Notes: generated from the letters alone by a model not told the origin. Positions 32,411-44,084 are shown, counted from the stretch's first letter. The stretch is DNA of 64,000 bases from Apodemus sylvaticus (GCF_947179515.1 NC_067476.1:55319074-55383073), one strand, 5' to 3'. A program made the numbers and translations.

Positions 32411-32594
32411 GACTTATTTATTTATCTAGTGTGGAAGTGGGACACACATGCACCACAGTAAGGATATGGAAGGCAGAGTACCATTTGGAGAGTTGCTCCT
32501 CCCTTTCCACCAAGTGCCTCCTGACAATTGAACTTGGGTCATTAGGCTTGGTAGGTGATAACACCTTCGCCTGCTGCGCCATCTTGCAGGCCCT
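32411..32594 (-). repeat. B3-type tRNA-derived SINE, minus orientation
   Basis: 'gacttatttatttatctagt' is the tail complement, followed by 'cctccctttccaccaagtgc', 'aattgaacttgggtcattag' and 'gcctgctgcgccatcttgca'. These match a B2/B3-class rodent SINE. Confidence 0.65.
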
Positions 32595-32599
32595 CTTTG

Positions 32600-33379
32600 T
32601 CTATGGCTATTCTTTCTAGGGACCAAGGGGAGATAGAGATAGTTGGGATCCAGGAAACTAGTTAGTTCACCAAGCCCAACAGGTGGGCAGACTCATGTCT
32701 CTTGCTGCAACCACCTCCTCCTGTGCATTCTGCCACCTGGCATATATGTCTCTGCATGCTCTGGAAGAACTGAAGCCAGTAAGATGGTCACCAAAACGGA
32801 GGAACCTTTTACCATACCAGGAGGTGGTGGAACAGTTCATTGTAGCATACAGGTATTTTCACAGGCTCCTATCTGGATACCACCATGGGAAGGAACATGG
32901 AAAACATGGGAAAGCTCCTGAAACTCACAGACTCCTTTGGATTAGCTTGACTAACATGGAGAATTTTAGTGGCGAAGACATGTCCCCTTTACAGCTTCTA
33001 ACGACCTCAGCCACTAACATCTTGAGAGCATCTGTCGTATCTTGGCACAGTTGTTTCAACCTGGGCTTGGAGCCACATGCCATTAATGTGAATCCCAGAA
33101 CTGTAAGGAGAACTCAAACTTGACTGAATCGACCATGAGACAAGTCCCCAAAGAAATACTGGGGTGTCCCAGTGAAGAAAGACTCGCCATTCAGATTCTA
33201 ACTCTATTGTTTTTAATTACTATAAACAAGACTGAATCATGTGGTTGCTGTATTTCAGTTCCTGAATGGGGCTAACAACTGCGTATTCTTAAGAGGACTC
33301 AATGACTCTAAACTGTTAAATGTATGTGAGGTATGTAGGGCATAACAGGCTCTCAGTAGAGGACATGTTAAACATTTAG
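32600..33379. other. Unique stretch with a 146-codon open frame
   Basis: The frame 32683-33123 (+) has no recognisable domain. It lies between repeats without splice signals of note. I see no repeat identity for the block. Confidence 0.35.
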
Positions 33380-33387
33380 GTCTAGAG

Positions 33388-33560
33388 CAGTGGTCCCAAT
33401 GCTGCAACCCTTTCAAACACCCCAATCATAAAATTATTTTGTTGCCACTTCATAACTATAATTTTGCTAGTGTTATAAATCATAACGTAAACATATGATA
33501 TTCAGGATATCTGATATGTAGCCCTCAAAGAGGTCAAGACCCACAGGTTAAGAACTGCTG
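33388..33560 (-). mobile_element. URR1-type hAT-Charlie MITE with 8-bp duplication
   Basis: CAGTGGTCCCAATGC … GTTAAGAACTGCTG ends, with interior 'cataaaattattttgttgcc'. Flanks are GTCTAGAG (33380-33387) and GTCTAGAA (33561-33568). Slightly shorter than its relative at 31926 because of internal deletions. Confidence 0.85.
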
Positions 33561-33569
33561 GTCTAGAAC

Positions 33570-36500
33570 ATCTTTGTTCCTCCGCAGGTGAGACATTCTC
33601 TAAGCTTCTTTGGCCTCTATTTTCTTGAGCAGCATACACTTAGTCACTGAAGTTTCATGTTCTAAACACAAAGGGCCTTTTCCAGCCCCTGCTTTGAATC
33701 TTTGTTCCATACCCCTGGGAATGAAACAGTTTTTGTATGTGTTTATTGTTGTGGCTCTGATTATTATTAATTTGTCATCAAAAGAAAGTGTATTCTTAAT
33801 CAGCAAGCCTCTGTATCTCATCACACATACTCCCAAATCAAAGCATTGAAATGCACCATTCAGCCTGCTGGCAAAGCATGCTTTTTAGTTTCATTTGGGT
33901 AGCTCATGCAGAAAAATCTTCCCCATGACCTGACTCCCTCATAATTTTTGAGGGTTGAACTTATGCTCATATTGTTACATCTGGTTGTAGAGTTAACAAT
34001 TGGATCAGAAGGAGAAGGAGGAGAAAGTGGAGGGGAAACCTAGCCCCCTCCCTGTTTTTTTTCTTCTTTTTCTCAGTGTGAAGTCATTTGATTTGCTTTT
34101 TAGTCCATACCAAGTCTTCAGAAGTTGAGCCAGGCAGATGGTGAGGTTATAACTTGGGCAAAATGTGTTCTAATGTTATCAGCTTTAAAGGAGCACATGA
34201 AGCAGAGAGGAGTGATGGTTTGCGGTATTTTTGTTTATTAAATTTGATGGTTGGATTATGACATTTATATTTATTAAATGTACAGAATCCCATCCATCAT
34301 AGGTGACAGGGAGAACATGTCCTGGGTGGTTGGCATAGCTGTCTTTTCCGGCGAAGAGATCTAACATTTATTCTTATTTGGGAGGCAAAGAAGAGGTAGG
34401 CTGGAAAGGAGATCCACTCCTCAATGCCACCGCCCTGGGGGAATGGGTCTGTGAGATATGAGTGCTATTAGGTTGGTGTCGTGTTGAGCAGGTTTTTCCT
34501 TGTCTGGGCTGGGAGTTGGTTTGACGGTACTGTGGGTGGAACACTTGGCTACATAGGAGCAGCAAAGCCAGCGAACCCACGAGGCACAGGAAAGATGAAA
34601 GGGCTCTCAGCCTAGCCCTGTTGAGACCCTGGCATTGGGTATGGCTGCAAAAATGGCACCTGGTTTTATCTATTGGTGAGAGCACACGGACCTCCGGACC
34701 TGCTTCCACTCTGCATTATATTACCTACCAGATGTGAGTCTCTGGAATATTTTACTAGAACCCTAGGTGGGCTAGTGATAGGAGGGCACCCCAACTGCCT
34801 TCTAATGGGGTTGATCCCATGTGGAAGAGGAGACAGACCTGGCAAGACAGAGGAGCAGGGAAAGGTACTATCACTCATCACATTTCTCGTCCTCGTCCAA
34901 CCCCCACCACCACCCTGCCCCTGGCATAAGAAGTAGCCTGCTTGCTCAAGGGTAATGGATCTCTTCTCAAGTACAACCTCAAGATGCTTTCACAGTCACT
35001 GTGCAAATGCATGAGACACATGGGCTCAATCTCTGGCCACGTATGCTTCCAAAACCAAAAGGTTCAGGCTGGAACAAACCCTGTCTGGTTGGGAACCAGT
35101 TAACCCACAACACCGCCCGAGAAGCCTGTAAACACTGGGATAGCATTTAAGATATTAACCTGTAGGGTTAAATGCCTCCCACTCCTCTTCATCATCAATG
35201 TTGAGCCTGAATGTCAGTAGTTAGTCTCCAAGTTGGCATTTTCTAAAGTATCAATGAACGCACACCCACCTTCTGTGTCTAGGAAAGATGGCAAGGCAAA
35301 GTAACACACAAAATCTGACAGGAATTTTCTTTCTCAGGTTGACTTAGAACCTAGGAATCAGTTTACAAGAACCCCGGGGTACTAGAAGTTATTCACGAAT
35401 ACCTTTGAGGTACAGCGCTAGTCTATGCATTATGAGGGCTATTAAAGAAAGGTAAATGGCCATCTATCTCCAGAGACTTTAAACAAAACACACTGAAAGC
35501 CAGACCTCTATGAAGAGGCCCTATTTCCTGCTAGATAGTGTGCGCATCTGATTACACGAATGGACCATAAACATTTCCAGGGGTGGGAGAGAGTGCAGAC
35601 CTGGGTGTTAACGAGGCAAAGGTCAAAGTGCATCCTTCACACAGCCCAGGGGCTCTGTATCAGCCCTCACTGCCCTGAACTCCACCCTGACTGCTGCTGT
35701 TCACAGTGTGTGTGGCTCTCTGATGGGGTGATCCCGGTAAGTCTATCTCTCCGTCTCTTCTTTCTCTTCTCCCTTTCTGTCTTGAATAAGAGTAATAATG
35801 TAAGATATTACCATTGTAATTCTACTTATGACAACTTTATTATAACTCCTGTCTATTTGAACATCGTAAGTCAGCTGAGTCCAGCCCCACAACCTGGATT
35901 GGCCACAAATGACCCATGATAACTGTGAATATGTCCCGATCCCAAATCACAAAGTTACTTAGATGTCATGAGATTATTTTGTGGTTATGTGGTATGTGTG
36001 TGTTCTCTCATTTGATTCTTTACAAGTGACACGGACATAACATCACCACTTCTTAAAAAAACTACAGATTTGATCGAATGAATAAATAAATGGGTAAAAC
36101 TCAAATTAAAGACCTGGCTTTTACTTGTGGCCCTAAAACAAGCAGGAAGCCAAAACAGGGCTCTCACCCTGTCCCTGAAGCTCCAAAGTCTATTTTACTT
36201 TTGCTGGTGTGAGAGAGAATCAACACAGTTAAGTACAAGTCTCTATCCTGTTCTGCTCTATTGCAGATGAAGACAGCTTCCTAGAATTCTCATCTTTTAT
36301 CAGAGCCTGGGGGGGGGAGGGGGAGTTTACGACACTGGCAGGGCGCTGGTCTTCTCCTGGAGAGGATTTACAACCCATCCGAGGTCAGGGGACAGGGGGG
36401 CTATAGGTATGGACGCAGAGATAAGCATTGTGGACCCAGGAGCAGTCTTGAGATCTTTGATCTGTTTGCCTCTTGCTGTCACTAGACCCCTGAAACCCAG

Positions 36501-38130
36501 CTTTTAAGATTCTTCAGGTTGAGATATGCCAATTCCCCACTCAGGAGGGAACTGCTACTTTATTGCCCCAATTAACTGCTTTATTTGTTTATAAATTCTT
36601 CCCTTTTCTGTTTTATGACGCAGTTGCGGTGCATTTAATGGAAGCTTAGGATTAAGGCTGGCAAGCCGGGCTGCGTGGTCCATTTGCAAAGCTTATAAAC
36701 CTTTGGGTTTAGAATGCAGCTCTTTCCAAAAATATTTGCTTCCCTAAAAAGCAACAGCTGTTGGAAAATGGCTGGGAAGTTTTGTTTTGTTTTCTTCTTT
36801 GCCCCAGAGGAGAAGAGCCATTGGCTTTTACTGTAGAGTGTGTGGTGTCTCGCGTAAGGCTTTCATTCCTTTGGAGGATTTGTCATTTTGCTAACAGATG
36901 ATACAACAGGGGTGTGGTAAAACATAAAAATCATGTTAAAAGTAAGAAAGTTGGATATTAATTTTAAAAGTCACATAAGAAGGGCAGGAAGTCTCTTTCT
37001 AAACATTCTCACGAAGAAAGTATTTTAGCTTCTCTAAAAACATGGATGAATTTTAAAACTTCAATTTCCAGGACTGTTTTTATAGCACTCTGAAGCTTCC
37101 TAATCATACATATTTAAGTCTGACTTCACTGAAGTTCTGTCAAGTGGCTTGAGGGCCAGGATTTTCCTTGTTATGCATGATTCAAGTAAGACCCAGAGGA
37201 ATGGAAGGACTTACCTGGAGAGGGAGTCAACAGAGGTTTGGAATGACTAGCTCCTGCCTGTCTTAACGAAGCACATGGAACCATTGTCAAGTGGATGGCA
37301 ATGAGGTGTTGTCACAACTCTAAAGACATCACTTGCTGCACAGTAAATGTCTTGATGGAAGCGGATCAAATAGTGGATGATGCACACACGCTCAAGCCCT
37401 GGTCTCCACGTGGGACAGAGATGCGCTGGCGGGACCTGGGTGACTACAGAAGCCAAGGCGCTGTATCCCCTCGGTACTGTGTACACAGGGAATGCTGGCC
37501 TCCAAGCAGGACAGGAAGCTGAATGCTAGAGAAAGCACACTTCAGTGATAGGACATTTGTCCCACAGGGGAAGGCTGGACCAGATCCTAGACCATGCCTG
37601 CTGCTTCTTCAAAATGTTACCCAAAAGGATCAGGAACAGAAACTAGAGGAGGCGGTTTTCCAATTTTAGTGAATTTAAGAATCTTGAGAACTTAATGAAC
37701 AACACACACCCCAAGGCCTGAGGCTGATTTCATAAACATTTTAGCACTTTTCAAAAACAAGGGTGTGAGCCCCATAGTAAAGTGCTCCAGATGGTATAAA
37801 AATAACAGATAAAAGTTTGCTTTTTCTTTAAAGAAATTCATAGTAAAAAGACTGACCCAAGTCGTCCACCATAGAATGGCCATACCAATGGCTTGTTACA
37901 AAGACATTCAAGATGAGGCTAATATTCTGAAGACCATTATCCCTGGTTTTGGCAAAACTGGAAGTCTTAAATGGAGTTCTGGAGTCTGAATTTTCAATAA
38001 GCCCTTCCTTGATTCTGCCTTCCTTGATTTTGACCTCAGCCTAAGGAGCTAGGGATTAATGTGACGGATTGCTGACCAATGGGTGTCAGAGCTCAGGGTA
38101 GCCTTTCCTCTGGACTCAATGAAAGGCTTT
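33570..38130. other. Long repeat-poor stretch, no gene recognised
   Basis: About 4.5 kb without a recognisable interspersed repeat. Frames up to 119 codons look like chance. A G-rich run sits at 36309-36326. The strongest enhancer-like block is at 36490-36910. Confidence 0.4.
36490..36910. promoter_or_regulatory. Candidate enhancer/conserved element with palindromic E-box
   Basis: CAACAGCTGTTG (36752-36763) is a perfect 12-bp palindrome around CAGCTG, the bHLH (MyoD/ASCL class) E-box. CATTCC (TEAD-like) and ATTAACTG/TTTATAAA AT-words lie nearby, as do isolated CpGs (tatgacgcagttgcggtgc). No repeat covers it. Function is inferred. Confidence 0.3.
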
Positions 38131-38143
38131 ATAACTTCCAGGC

Positions 38144-38346
38144 CAGTGGTTCTAAACCTGTGTATCATGACTCTCTTAGAGGGTTGCATATCAGATATAC
38201 TGCATATCGGATATTTACATTGTGATTTATAACACTAACAAAACTGCAGTTATGAAGTAGCATGGAAATAATTATATGGTTGGGGTCACCATGACATGAA
38301 GAACTGTATTAAAGGGTCTTAGCATTAGGAAGGTTGATAATCACTG
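38144..38346 (+). mobile_element. URR1-type hAT-Charlie MITE, complete
   Basis: CAGTGGTTCTAAACCT at the left end, GGTTGATAATCACTG at the right. The interior 'ggttggggtcaccatgacat' and 'gtattaaagggtcttagcat' match URR1. Flanks TTCCAGGC (38136-38143) and CTCCAGGC (38347-38354) are an 8-bp duplication with one mismatch. Opposite orientation to the other two copies. Confidence 0.88.
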
Positions 38347-38649
38347 CTCCAGGCTATAACAAGTTCTACTTCCGTCTGCAGCTGATAGCTCATAGGCAGG
38401 GCAGTGGTCCCGGGCAGCTGCAGTGTCCCTGGGTTGCACCCTTGCTTTGGCTCCCTGGAGCTGGCATTGGTGGGTGTCCATGTGCAGAGAAATGGATTCA
38501 GTCAGAATGCGTCAGGGACAGTGGAGATCTAGGGGCAGAAGAAGTGTGCTGAGTACTCTCAGGCTGTGTGGAAACCCTGACAGCCCATCTTCAAATGAGG
38601 AGCAAAGGATTGGTGACAAAAGGGGTAGTGAAGGTAGAGTCAGATACTA

Positions 38650-38876
38650 CTATTAAAATTGTATGTGTAAATATATGTGTATGTATAATTCATAATATGT
38701 GTTATATATGATACAGATCACATAAGTATGATATAGGTCATGATATGTATCCATATATGTATTCATATACATATACATAATACATATACATATTACATAT
38801 GCATAAACACAATTCAAATACATATTACATATACATAAACATAATACAAATACATATACATACACATACATATTCT
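38650..38876. repeat. TA/ACATA-rich low-complexity block
   Basis: 'acatatacataatacatata' type units recur, with 'attacatatgcataaacaca' and 'attacatatacataaacata' being near-copies about 40 bp apart. Confidence 0.9.
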
Positions 38877-39242
38877 GGAAAAAAGATGGATGTGAAATGA
38901 AAGAGTCGGGAGCAAAAGAAAATGATTGACTTGAAGTGACCACCTGGGGTGGGCAAGCATGGTGGGCCTACACGCGCAGTGATGGGGTGTGTCATGGCAG
39001 AGTAAGGGAGACTCCTTTCAAAGGAGGAGGTCTTAATAAATCTCCCTGCAGTCATTACATTCTACAGTTGAGAAAGCTGAACTCCAGCCAGAGGCACTGA
39101 TTCTCCTTGGGTTGTGGCAATCGTGGCCCGAGGATGCCACTGAGATGCAGGCAGAGATGTTTCTTCTGAGGCCGCTCTCTTTGGCTTATGGATAGCTGAA
39201 TTCTCTGTTTTCCCTTGATCTTCCTTCTGTCTCTGTTTTAAG
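38877..39242. other. Unique sequence upstream of an exon-like segment
   Basis: The last ~45 bp form a good polypyrimidine tract (ttctctgttttcccttgatc, ttccttctgtctctgtttta) ending in AG at 39241-39242. Nothing else was recognised. Confidence 0.45.
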
Positions 39243-39307
39243 GATATTTGATGACAGCCATCTTAATGAGATCTTTAAAGACATCCTTCCTGAGTATAAG
39301 TCACCTT
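39243..39307 (+). other. Candidate internal exon, 65 nt
   Basis: The acceptor is a strong pyrimidine tract with TTTTAAG|G; the donor is CTT|GTAAGTTA. The reading starting after one base is open for 21 codons and gives a hydrophilic, protein-like peptide including DDSHLNEIFKDILPEYK. A second frame is open too; the third is stopped. I do not recognise the protein. It may be a true exon of a large gene, a rarely used exon, or a decoy; no second matching exon was identified. Confidence 0.35.
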
Positions 39308-40270
39308 GTAAGTTACTGGAATATAACATTTTAACTTTTAAGTTTGAAGGGAATATAATTCAGCTGGCAATAGTCTCAAAGCCAGGGACTCTCTTGACAT
39401 ATAGGGAGCAGCAGCTAGCTTGGCTGGATCCCCAGACTAGAGGAGCAAAGAGGAAGAGCTGTGAGCTGGAAGACCTTGCCAACACCAGGAATTTGTGAGT
39501 GTGGAAAGCTCACGCAGGACACCTAATCACCAGGAATATGAAAAAACAGGGGGGTGCAAAGACGAGTCTGTGGGAAAATAAAATAAAGCAGTACATGGTT
39601 TACACTTCTCCAAGTGAAGACAGAAAAGAACTTAGAAGCTGTTACCTTAGGGGCCACTCTTTCCCATTAGAGGGAAGTAGTTGTACAGCCGTTCCCGTGC
39701 GCCTTTAGGTGAACCTGCAGGGAGAACTGGGGCTATTTCACATAAATCCCACTTTGAGCAGATGCAGAAGCAGGAGGACGAAGGAAAAATTCATGATGCA
39801 ATTCTACTTATCCCCACGGGTGCCTTTCCACAGCTTAAGGAGGAGGAAGAAGGATTCCTTCCCCACACCACTGTGAAAGAGTACTTACAAATTATGTTTC
39901 CTCATTGTTTGGACAGTAAAAGCAAGTAATGACTCTCGCACCACATAGCTCTGCTTTTTTATTGCGCCAATAACCTATCTGTCTCCTCAGGTACTCTCTC
40001 TGTCGTGCGGAGGGCTGGAGAGAGCTCACACGTGGGATCTGGCATACAAGTCTGTATGCAGGGCGTGCCTCCTGTGGCTTCCCATGGCTCATTATGACTG
40101 GAAGTCTACTGATGTCATCACCTCTGTCCTCCCACTGGGAGAAGGTGGGTATGGAAGTCCCAGTGTGTGTCTCATTGGACTCTTCTGACCAACTGGCTTC
40201 ATCTACAGAAAGTTATACATCTACCTCATGAAAATATTCCCTGTTAATAACTAAAATTCATCTTTAAGCA
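39308..40270. other. Unique stretch, no gene recognised
   Basis: An 82-codon frame at 39681-39929 (+) follows an acceptor-like CCTTTAG at 39708 and ends in a stop. It could be a terminal coding piece but has no known relative. No interspersed repeat seen. Confidence 0.35.
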
Positions 40271-40373
40271 CATAGGCACAAACCCAGATATACATACAGA
40301 CACATACATGAGAGGCAGACCCACACAGACACAGAAACATACAAACACACACATAGAAACATATATACTCGCA

Positions 40374-40422
<49 letters not shown>
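40271..40422. repeat. CA-rich region with (GC)n(AC)n core
   Basis: Degenerate ACACAT sequence leads into GCATGCGCGCGCGC and then about 18 CA units (40371-40422). Alternating GC next to CA is the classical Z-DNA-forming composition. Confidence 0.93.
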
Positions 40423-40425
<3 letters not shown>

Positions 40426-40429
40426 GCCC

Positions 40430-41090
40430 TAGTGAAGAGCCAGAAGCTTCACACTTGGATTCTGTCACCATCTGTAACAAGCTATATGGAAGCTCGTGAC
40501 AAATAATGTAAAATTGTAATACCACAGTGGGCAGATTAGAGGTGCCATGGAGGCCTCTGGCACTAAAATCAAAAGCTTGACAGGTAAGGGGAAGACTCAC
40601 TTTTTTTCTGGTTTCTGGAGGCTGCCTCCAGTCTCTCCTCCCTCCCTCCATGGACAGAAAGGCTGAATGTTTGAAACATCTCCCACAGGCACCAGAACAC
40701 TTGGCCTGATGATCAGCTGAACAGGACAGGTTGTATTGTTGGACACACAGTCTTAGCACACAACCTGGAATACAGGAAGTCTTGGAAGTGCTTGTAGATG
40801 CTCTGAGGCACTACAGAAAGGCTCCCCTCACAGTGTTTTCAGCCCAGACTCTAAAGGATGCGGTGGCCTGGCTGATACACTAGCGGTCAAGTAGAAACCT
40901 GAAGGCAGTTTATTTCCTAAAGTTTTAATACTGGATTAATTAAATTAGGGTAAAGCCAGGGTTTCTTAGTAAAACAACCAGGGAGATACATCATACATAT
41001 CAATAAAGACTTTTTCAAGTTAATATTAGAACTTGCCCGTGGTGAAGCAGAGGTAGAAGCAGTACTCACTTAAGTTCTCTGACTTTGGGA
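40430..41090. other. Unique stretch, nothing recognised
   Basis: No repeat, exon or RNA gene recognised. Confidence 0.4.
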
Positions 41091-41097
41091 AGGATTC

Positions 41098-41177
41098 TCT
41101 TTCTTTTTTCTTTTTTTCTTTTCTTTCTTTCTTTTCTTTTTTTTAAATTTATTTTTATTTTTAGTTTTAGTTTTAGG
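41098..41177. repeat. T-rich low-complexity tract
   Basis: TTTTC/TTTTA-rich run adjoining the poly-T side of the B1 element. Confidence 0.85.
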
Positions 41178-41343
41178 TTTTTTTTTTTTTTTTTTGGTTT
41201 TCGGGTGAGGGTTTCTCTGTGTAGCCCTGGCTGTCCTGGAACTCACTCTGTAGACCAGGCTGGCCTCCAGCTCAGAAATCTGCCTGCCTCTGCCTCCCAG
41301 AGTGTTGGGATTAAAGGCATATACCACCACTGCCACCCTTGGT
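41178..41343 (-). repeat. B1 SINE, near full length, minus orientation
   Basis: Complement landmarks are 'gggtttctctgtgtagccct', 'ggctgtcctggaactcactc', 'tgtagaccaggctggcctcc' and 'gggattaaaggcatatacca'. The T run on the left is the A-tail. It is the best-preserved 7SL-derived SINE in the window. Confidence 0.95.
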
Positions 41344-41544
41344 CCTGGATTCTTAAAGAAGAAGCTGTGGGGACAATTTTGTTTCAATCTCTAATGATGA
41401 TGACTGAGTTCACTTGACAATTAATACAAGTCATGGCCAATACATAGTTCTCAATGTAGTAACGTTAACTTCTCTGTTCCCACTATTCTAGCATAATGTG
41501 ACTTAGTCTTTTGCAAAATGTGAATATTTAATAGTAGGTCATAA

Positions 41545-41596
41545 TGTGTGTGTATGTGTGTGTGTGTGTGTGTGTGTGTCTGAGAGAGAGAGAGAG

Positions 41597-41668
<72 letters not shown>
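41545..41668. repeat. (TG)n(GA)n compound microsatellite
   Basis: About 17 TG units, then about 40 GA units with one GC interruption. Adjacent Z-DNA- and triplex-prone tracts. Confidence 0.97.
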
Positions 41669-41669
41669 T

Positions 41670-42575
41670 TTTCAGTAATACGTGAATGGCCATTTTGAAC
41701 ACAGATGAACAGACTGAACTCCACTCAGTACAATCAGGCAAGAACACTGTTGTGTGTCCTCCTGTATCTTACCATGTACTGTGTCAGATCTCTACCTTGC
41801 CGCTGACCAACTAAGTCACTTCAAAACTTTAAAGCTGGAGTTCAGGTATTAGAATTGTCTCATGCTTGTGTATTAGATGCATGAGTCAAATGAAAACTCA
41901 AGACCCATCTTCCTTCCACTTTAATTTTCAGACTTCACCATCTAATCCAAACCCTTGACCCTGAAGACGGCTTGTGGACATGGAGTGACAGCTTCTTGTC
42001 TCCTCCAGATTCAGGCTCCAGTGTTTGATGCTGCCTGACATTTCACTGCCGGTGACAGACTAGAGGGCAATGGAAGACCTGTTTCCTGGGGGTGGTACAG
42101 ACACACTGTTAGTTAACAGGCTCTGGTTGGTTTTCTTCTGGGATTTTTTCTGGTACCTTTGAGATGCTCACCACGCATCAAAGGCCACTCTGTTTTTCGG
42201 GTTCAGGGTCTATCTGTCTCTGTTGGGGTTTGTTTTTCTCTTCAGGCAGAGCATAGTCAGTATCCATTCGGGACGATGGTAACCCTGGCGCTTTTTGAAA
42301 TGCTGTTCTTGTGGCCAATGATAGCTTACACACAGGTACTCAGGTACTGCATGCATACAAATAAAATGGCAAATCTAAAATCTTTGTAAAGATGCTACTT
42401 TCTACATTGATTTACCCATCAAGGTGAGGAATTAAAATCTAAAATAAGTGTCAAGTGAGAGGGTCACAATTCAGAATTGTAAAGACTCTCGCGGGTTTGT
42501 TTACCTGTAGTTTAAAAAGAGATGGACAGAAAAGCCTGTATCCTTTTTTCACCTTGATTTCTTATTAATGTAAAG
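41670..42575. other. Unique stretch, no gene recognised
   Basis: No repeat, exon or RNA gene recognised. Confidence 0.4.
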
Positions 42576-42581
42576 CAATTC

Positions 42582-42919
42582 TGTGGTTTAAATATTTGTG
42601 CCCCCTACCAATTCCTAGGTTGAAATCCTAACTTCTAAAGTGTTATTAATGTGAGGGGACATTCTTGAGAGGTGACTAGGTCATGGGCATAGAGTGCTTG
42701 TGAGCCGGATAAACATGTCCTCATGACACAGGCCCAAGAGAGCACATTTGTCTTCCCTCCATGTGAGAAACAGAGGAAGCAAGTCTTGAGTAGGCACTGA
42801 ATGGGCTGGTAAGATGATGCGTGCAGACTTCCTCCAGGACCATTAGAACTAAATCTGTTTTGTTTATCAACAATCTGATCTCCGGTAGTTTTCTCAAGCA
42901 GCCTAGATTGTCTAAGACA
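42582..42919 (+). mobile_element. ERVL-MaLR solo LTR (MLT1/MST-like)
   Basis: TGTGGTTTAAATATTTGTGC at the left and …GATTGTCTAAGACA at the right give TG…CA ends. The interior 'gtgactaggtcatgggcata', 'cctccatgtgagaaacagag' and 'aactaaatctgttttgttta' follow the MaLR LTR. GCAAT occurs at 42575-42579 and 42920-42924, a possible 5-bp duplication though 2 bp off the left end. Old and diverged; no internal genes. Confidence 0.75.
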
Positions 42920-42924
42920 GCAAT

Positions 42925-43299
42925 ACGAACTCTCAAGACTGAAAGTGTCAAGGGAGGATTTTAAAATGTGAATTTCCACAGAAAGGGGGTTTCATAGAAA
43001 GAAGCCTTTTGACTTTGAAAATTCCCCACAGATAGCACGATCTTGGAAAGTTTCTTGGGCTGTTGGTGCCTGTGTTTGAAAAGTGGTCCCAAAGAACCCT
43101 GCTGGTTCACTAAGGATCCAGTAAGATAATGCATATGAAACAGACCAGCCTGAAGACTACAGGCACTGCTTTATCAGGCAGTAGTGCCTATCTGTTGAAT
43201 TTAACATTTCTCTTTACAGTATAATTTATATGCACTAAATACATTTTAAGGCACAATCCAATCCATGTGTTTTGACAAGTATATGCAGTTGTTAGCTGA
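42925..43299. other. Unique or weakly MIR-like stretch
   Basis: 'aagataatgcatatgaaaca' and 'aggcactgctttatcaggca' faintly recall a MIR 3' part, too weak to call. Confidence 0.25.
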
Positions 43300-43975
43300 C
43301 CCCATAGCTATGCTACAGTCTGTTTCCACCCCACTGAAGTGTACTGTTGCATTCATTGCAGAGAATCTCACATTCCCTTGATTTTCCTCTTTAATGAGTT
43401 TTATATCCTGGAACAACACAGCACATGATCTTTTGGATCTGACTTTTTTCTTTTGGTGGAATGCCTTCGATATTTATCCCCAGTTTTGCATGTTGCAAAA
43501 TTTCATTTTTTATTGTTAAGTAGTATTTCATTATGTGAAATATCAACATTTTACTTACCCATTCACTAGTTGATTGGCATTTGTTTGGCTTCTGGTCTAT
43601 GTATACAAGTGTACTTTCATTTTTATTGGGTAATGACCCCAAAGCGAGATTAATGGGTAGTATAGCAAGCCTAGATTTTATTTAATCTCACAAAAATCTT
43701 TGAGGTTGTTTTACATATTGGTGGCCCAGTTCAAATTTCCACCAGGAAGGGGACTGGTTATTTCACACCGTATCAACCCCTGCTTCTTTTCATTTGAGTT
43801 ACATAGTGGATAGGAAATGAAATCTGTGTCTTTAATTTGCATTTCCTTAATAACAAAGGATATTAAGTGTCATTTTGTGAGACTATCTGCCATTTGTGTG
43901 CTTTCTTTGGTGAAGCTTTAGATAGTAAAATCTTTTGATAACTTTTAAAGTTGGATTCCTGTGCAAAGGTTAAAC
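43300..43975 (-). repeat. Ancient L1 ORF2 fragment, antisense
   Basis: The + strand resembles the complement of mammalian L1 ORF2 near its 3' end. Landmarks are 'tttattgttaagtagtattt', 'acttacccattcactagttg', 'ttttattgggtaatgacccc' and 'taatttgcatttccttaata'. It is heavily decayed with stops in every frame. It resumes at about 44500. Confidence 0.75.
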
Positions 43976-44084
43976 ATCAACCATCTTCTCTAGACAAACA
44001 ACATTGAGAATATAGATGGAGGTATTTTTCTCCTGGTAGGGAGATTGAGTTTCTTCTTTTCAATAAAAAAGTTTTTTGTTGTGG

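Noticed and set aside
32683..33123. 146-codon + open frame
   Set aside because: No known domain or splice context; it sits between a SINE and a DNA transposon with no promoter signal.
36309..36326. G-quadruplex at a G9-A-G5 run
   Set aside because: Only two runs separated by one A; four-tract folding would have to split one run. Much weaker than 58414-58437.
39681..39929. 82-codon frame as terminal exon after 39243-39307
   Set aside because: An acceptor-like CCTTTAG is present, but no phase or homology evidence links it to the candidate exon.
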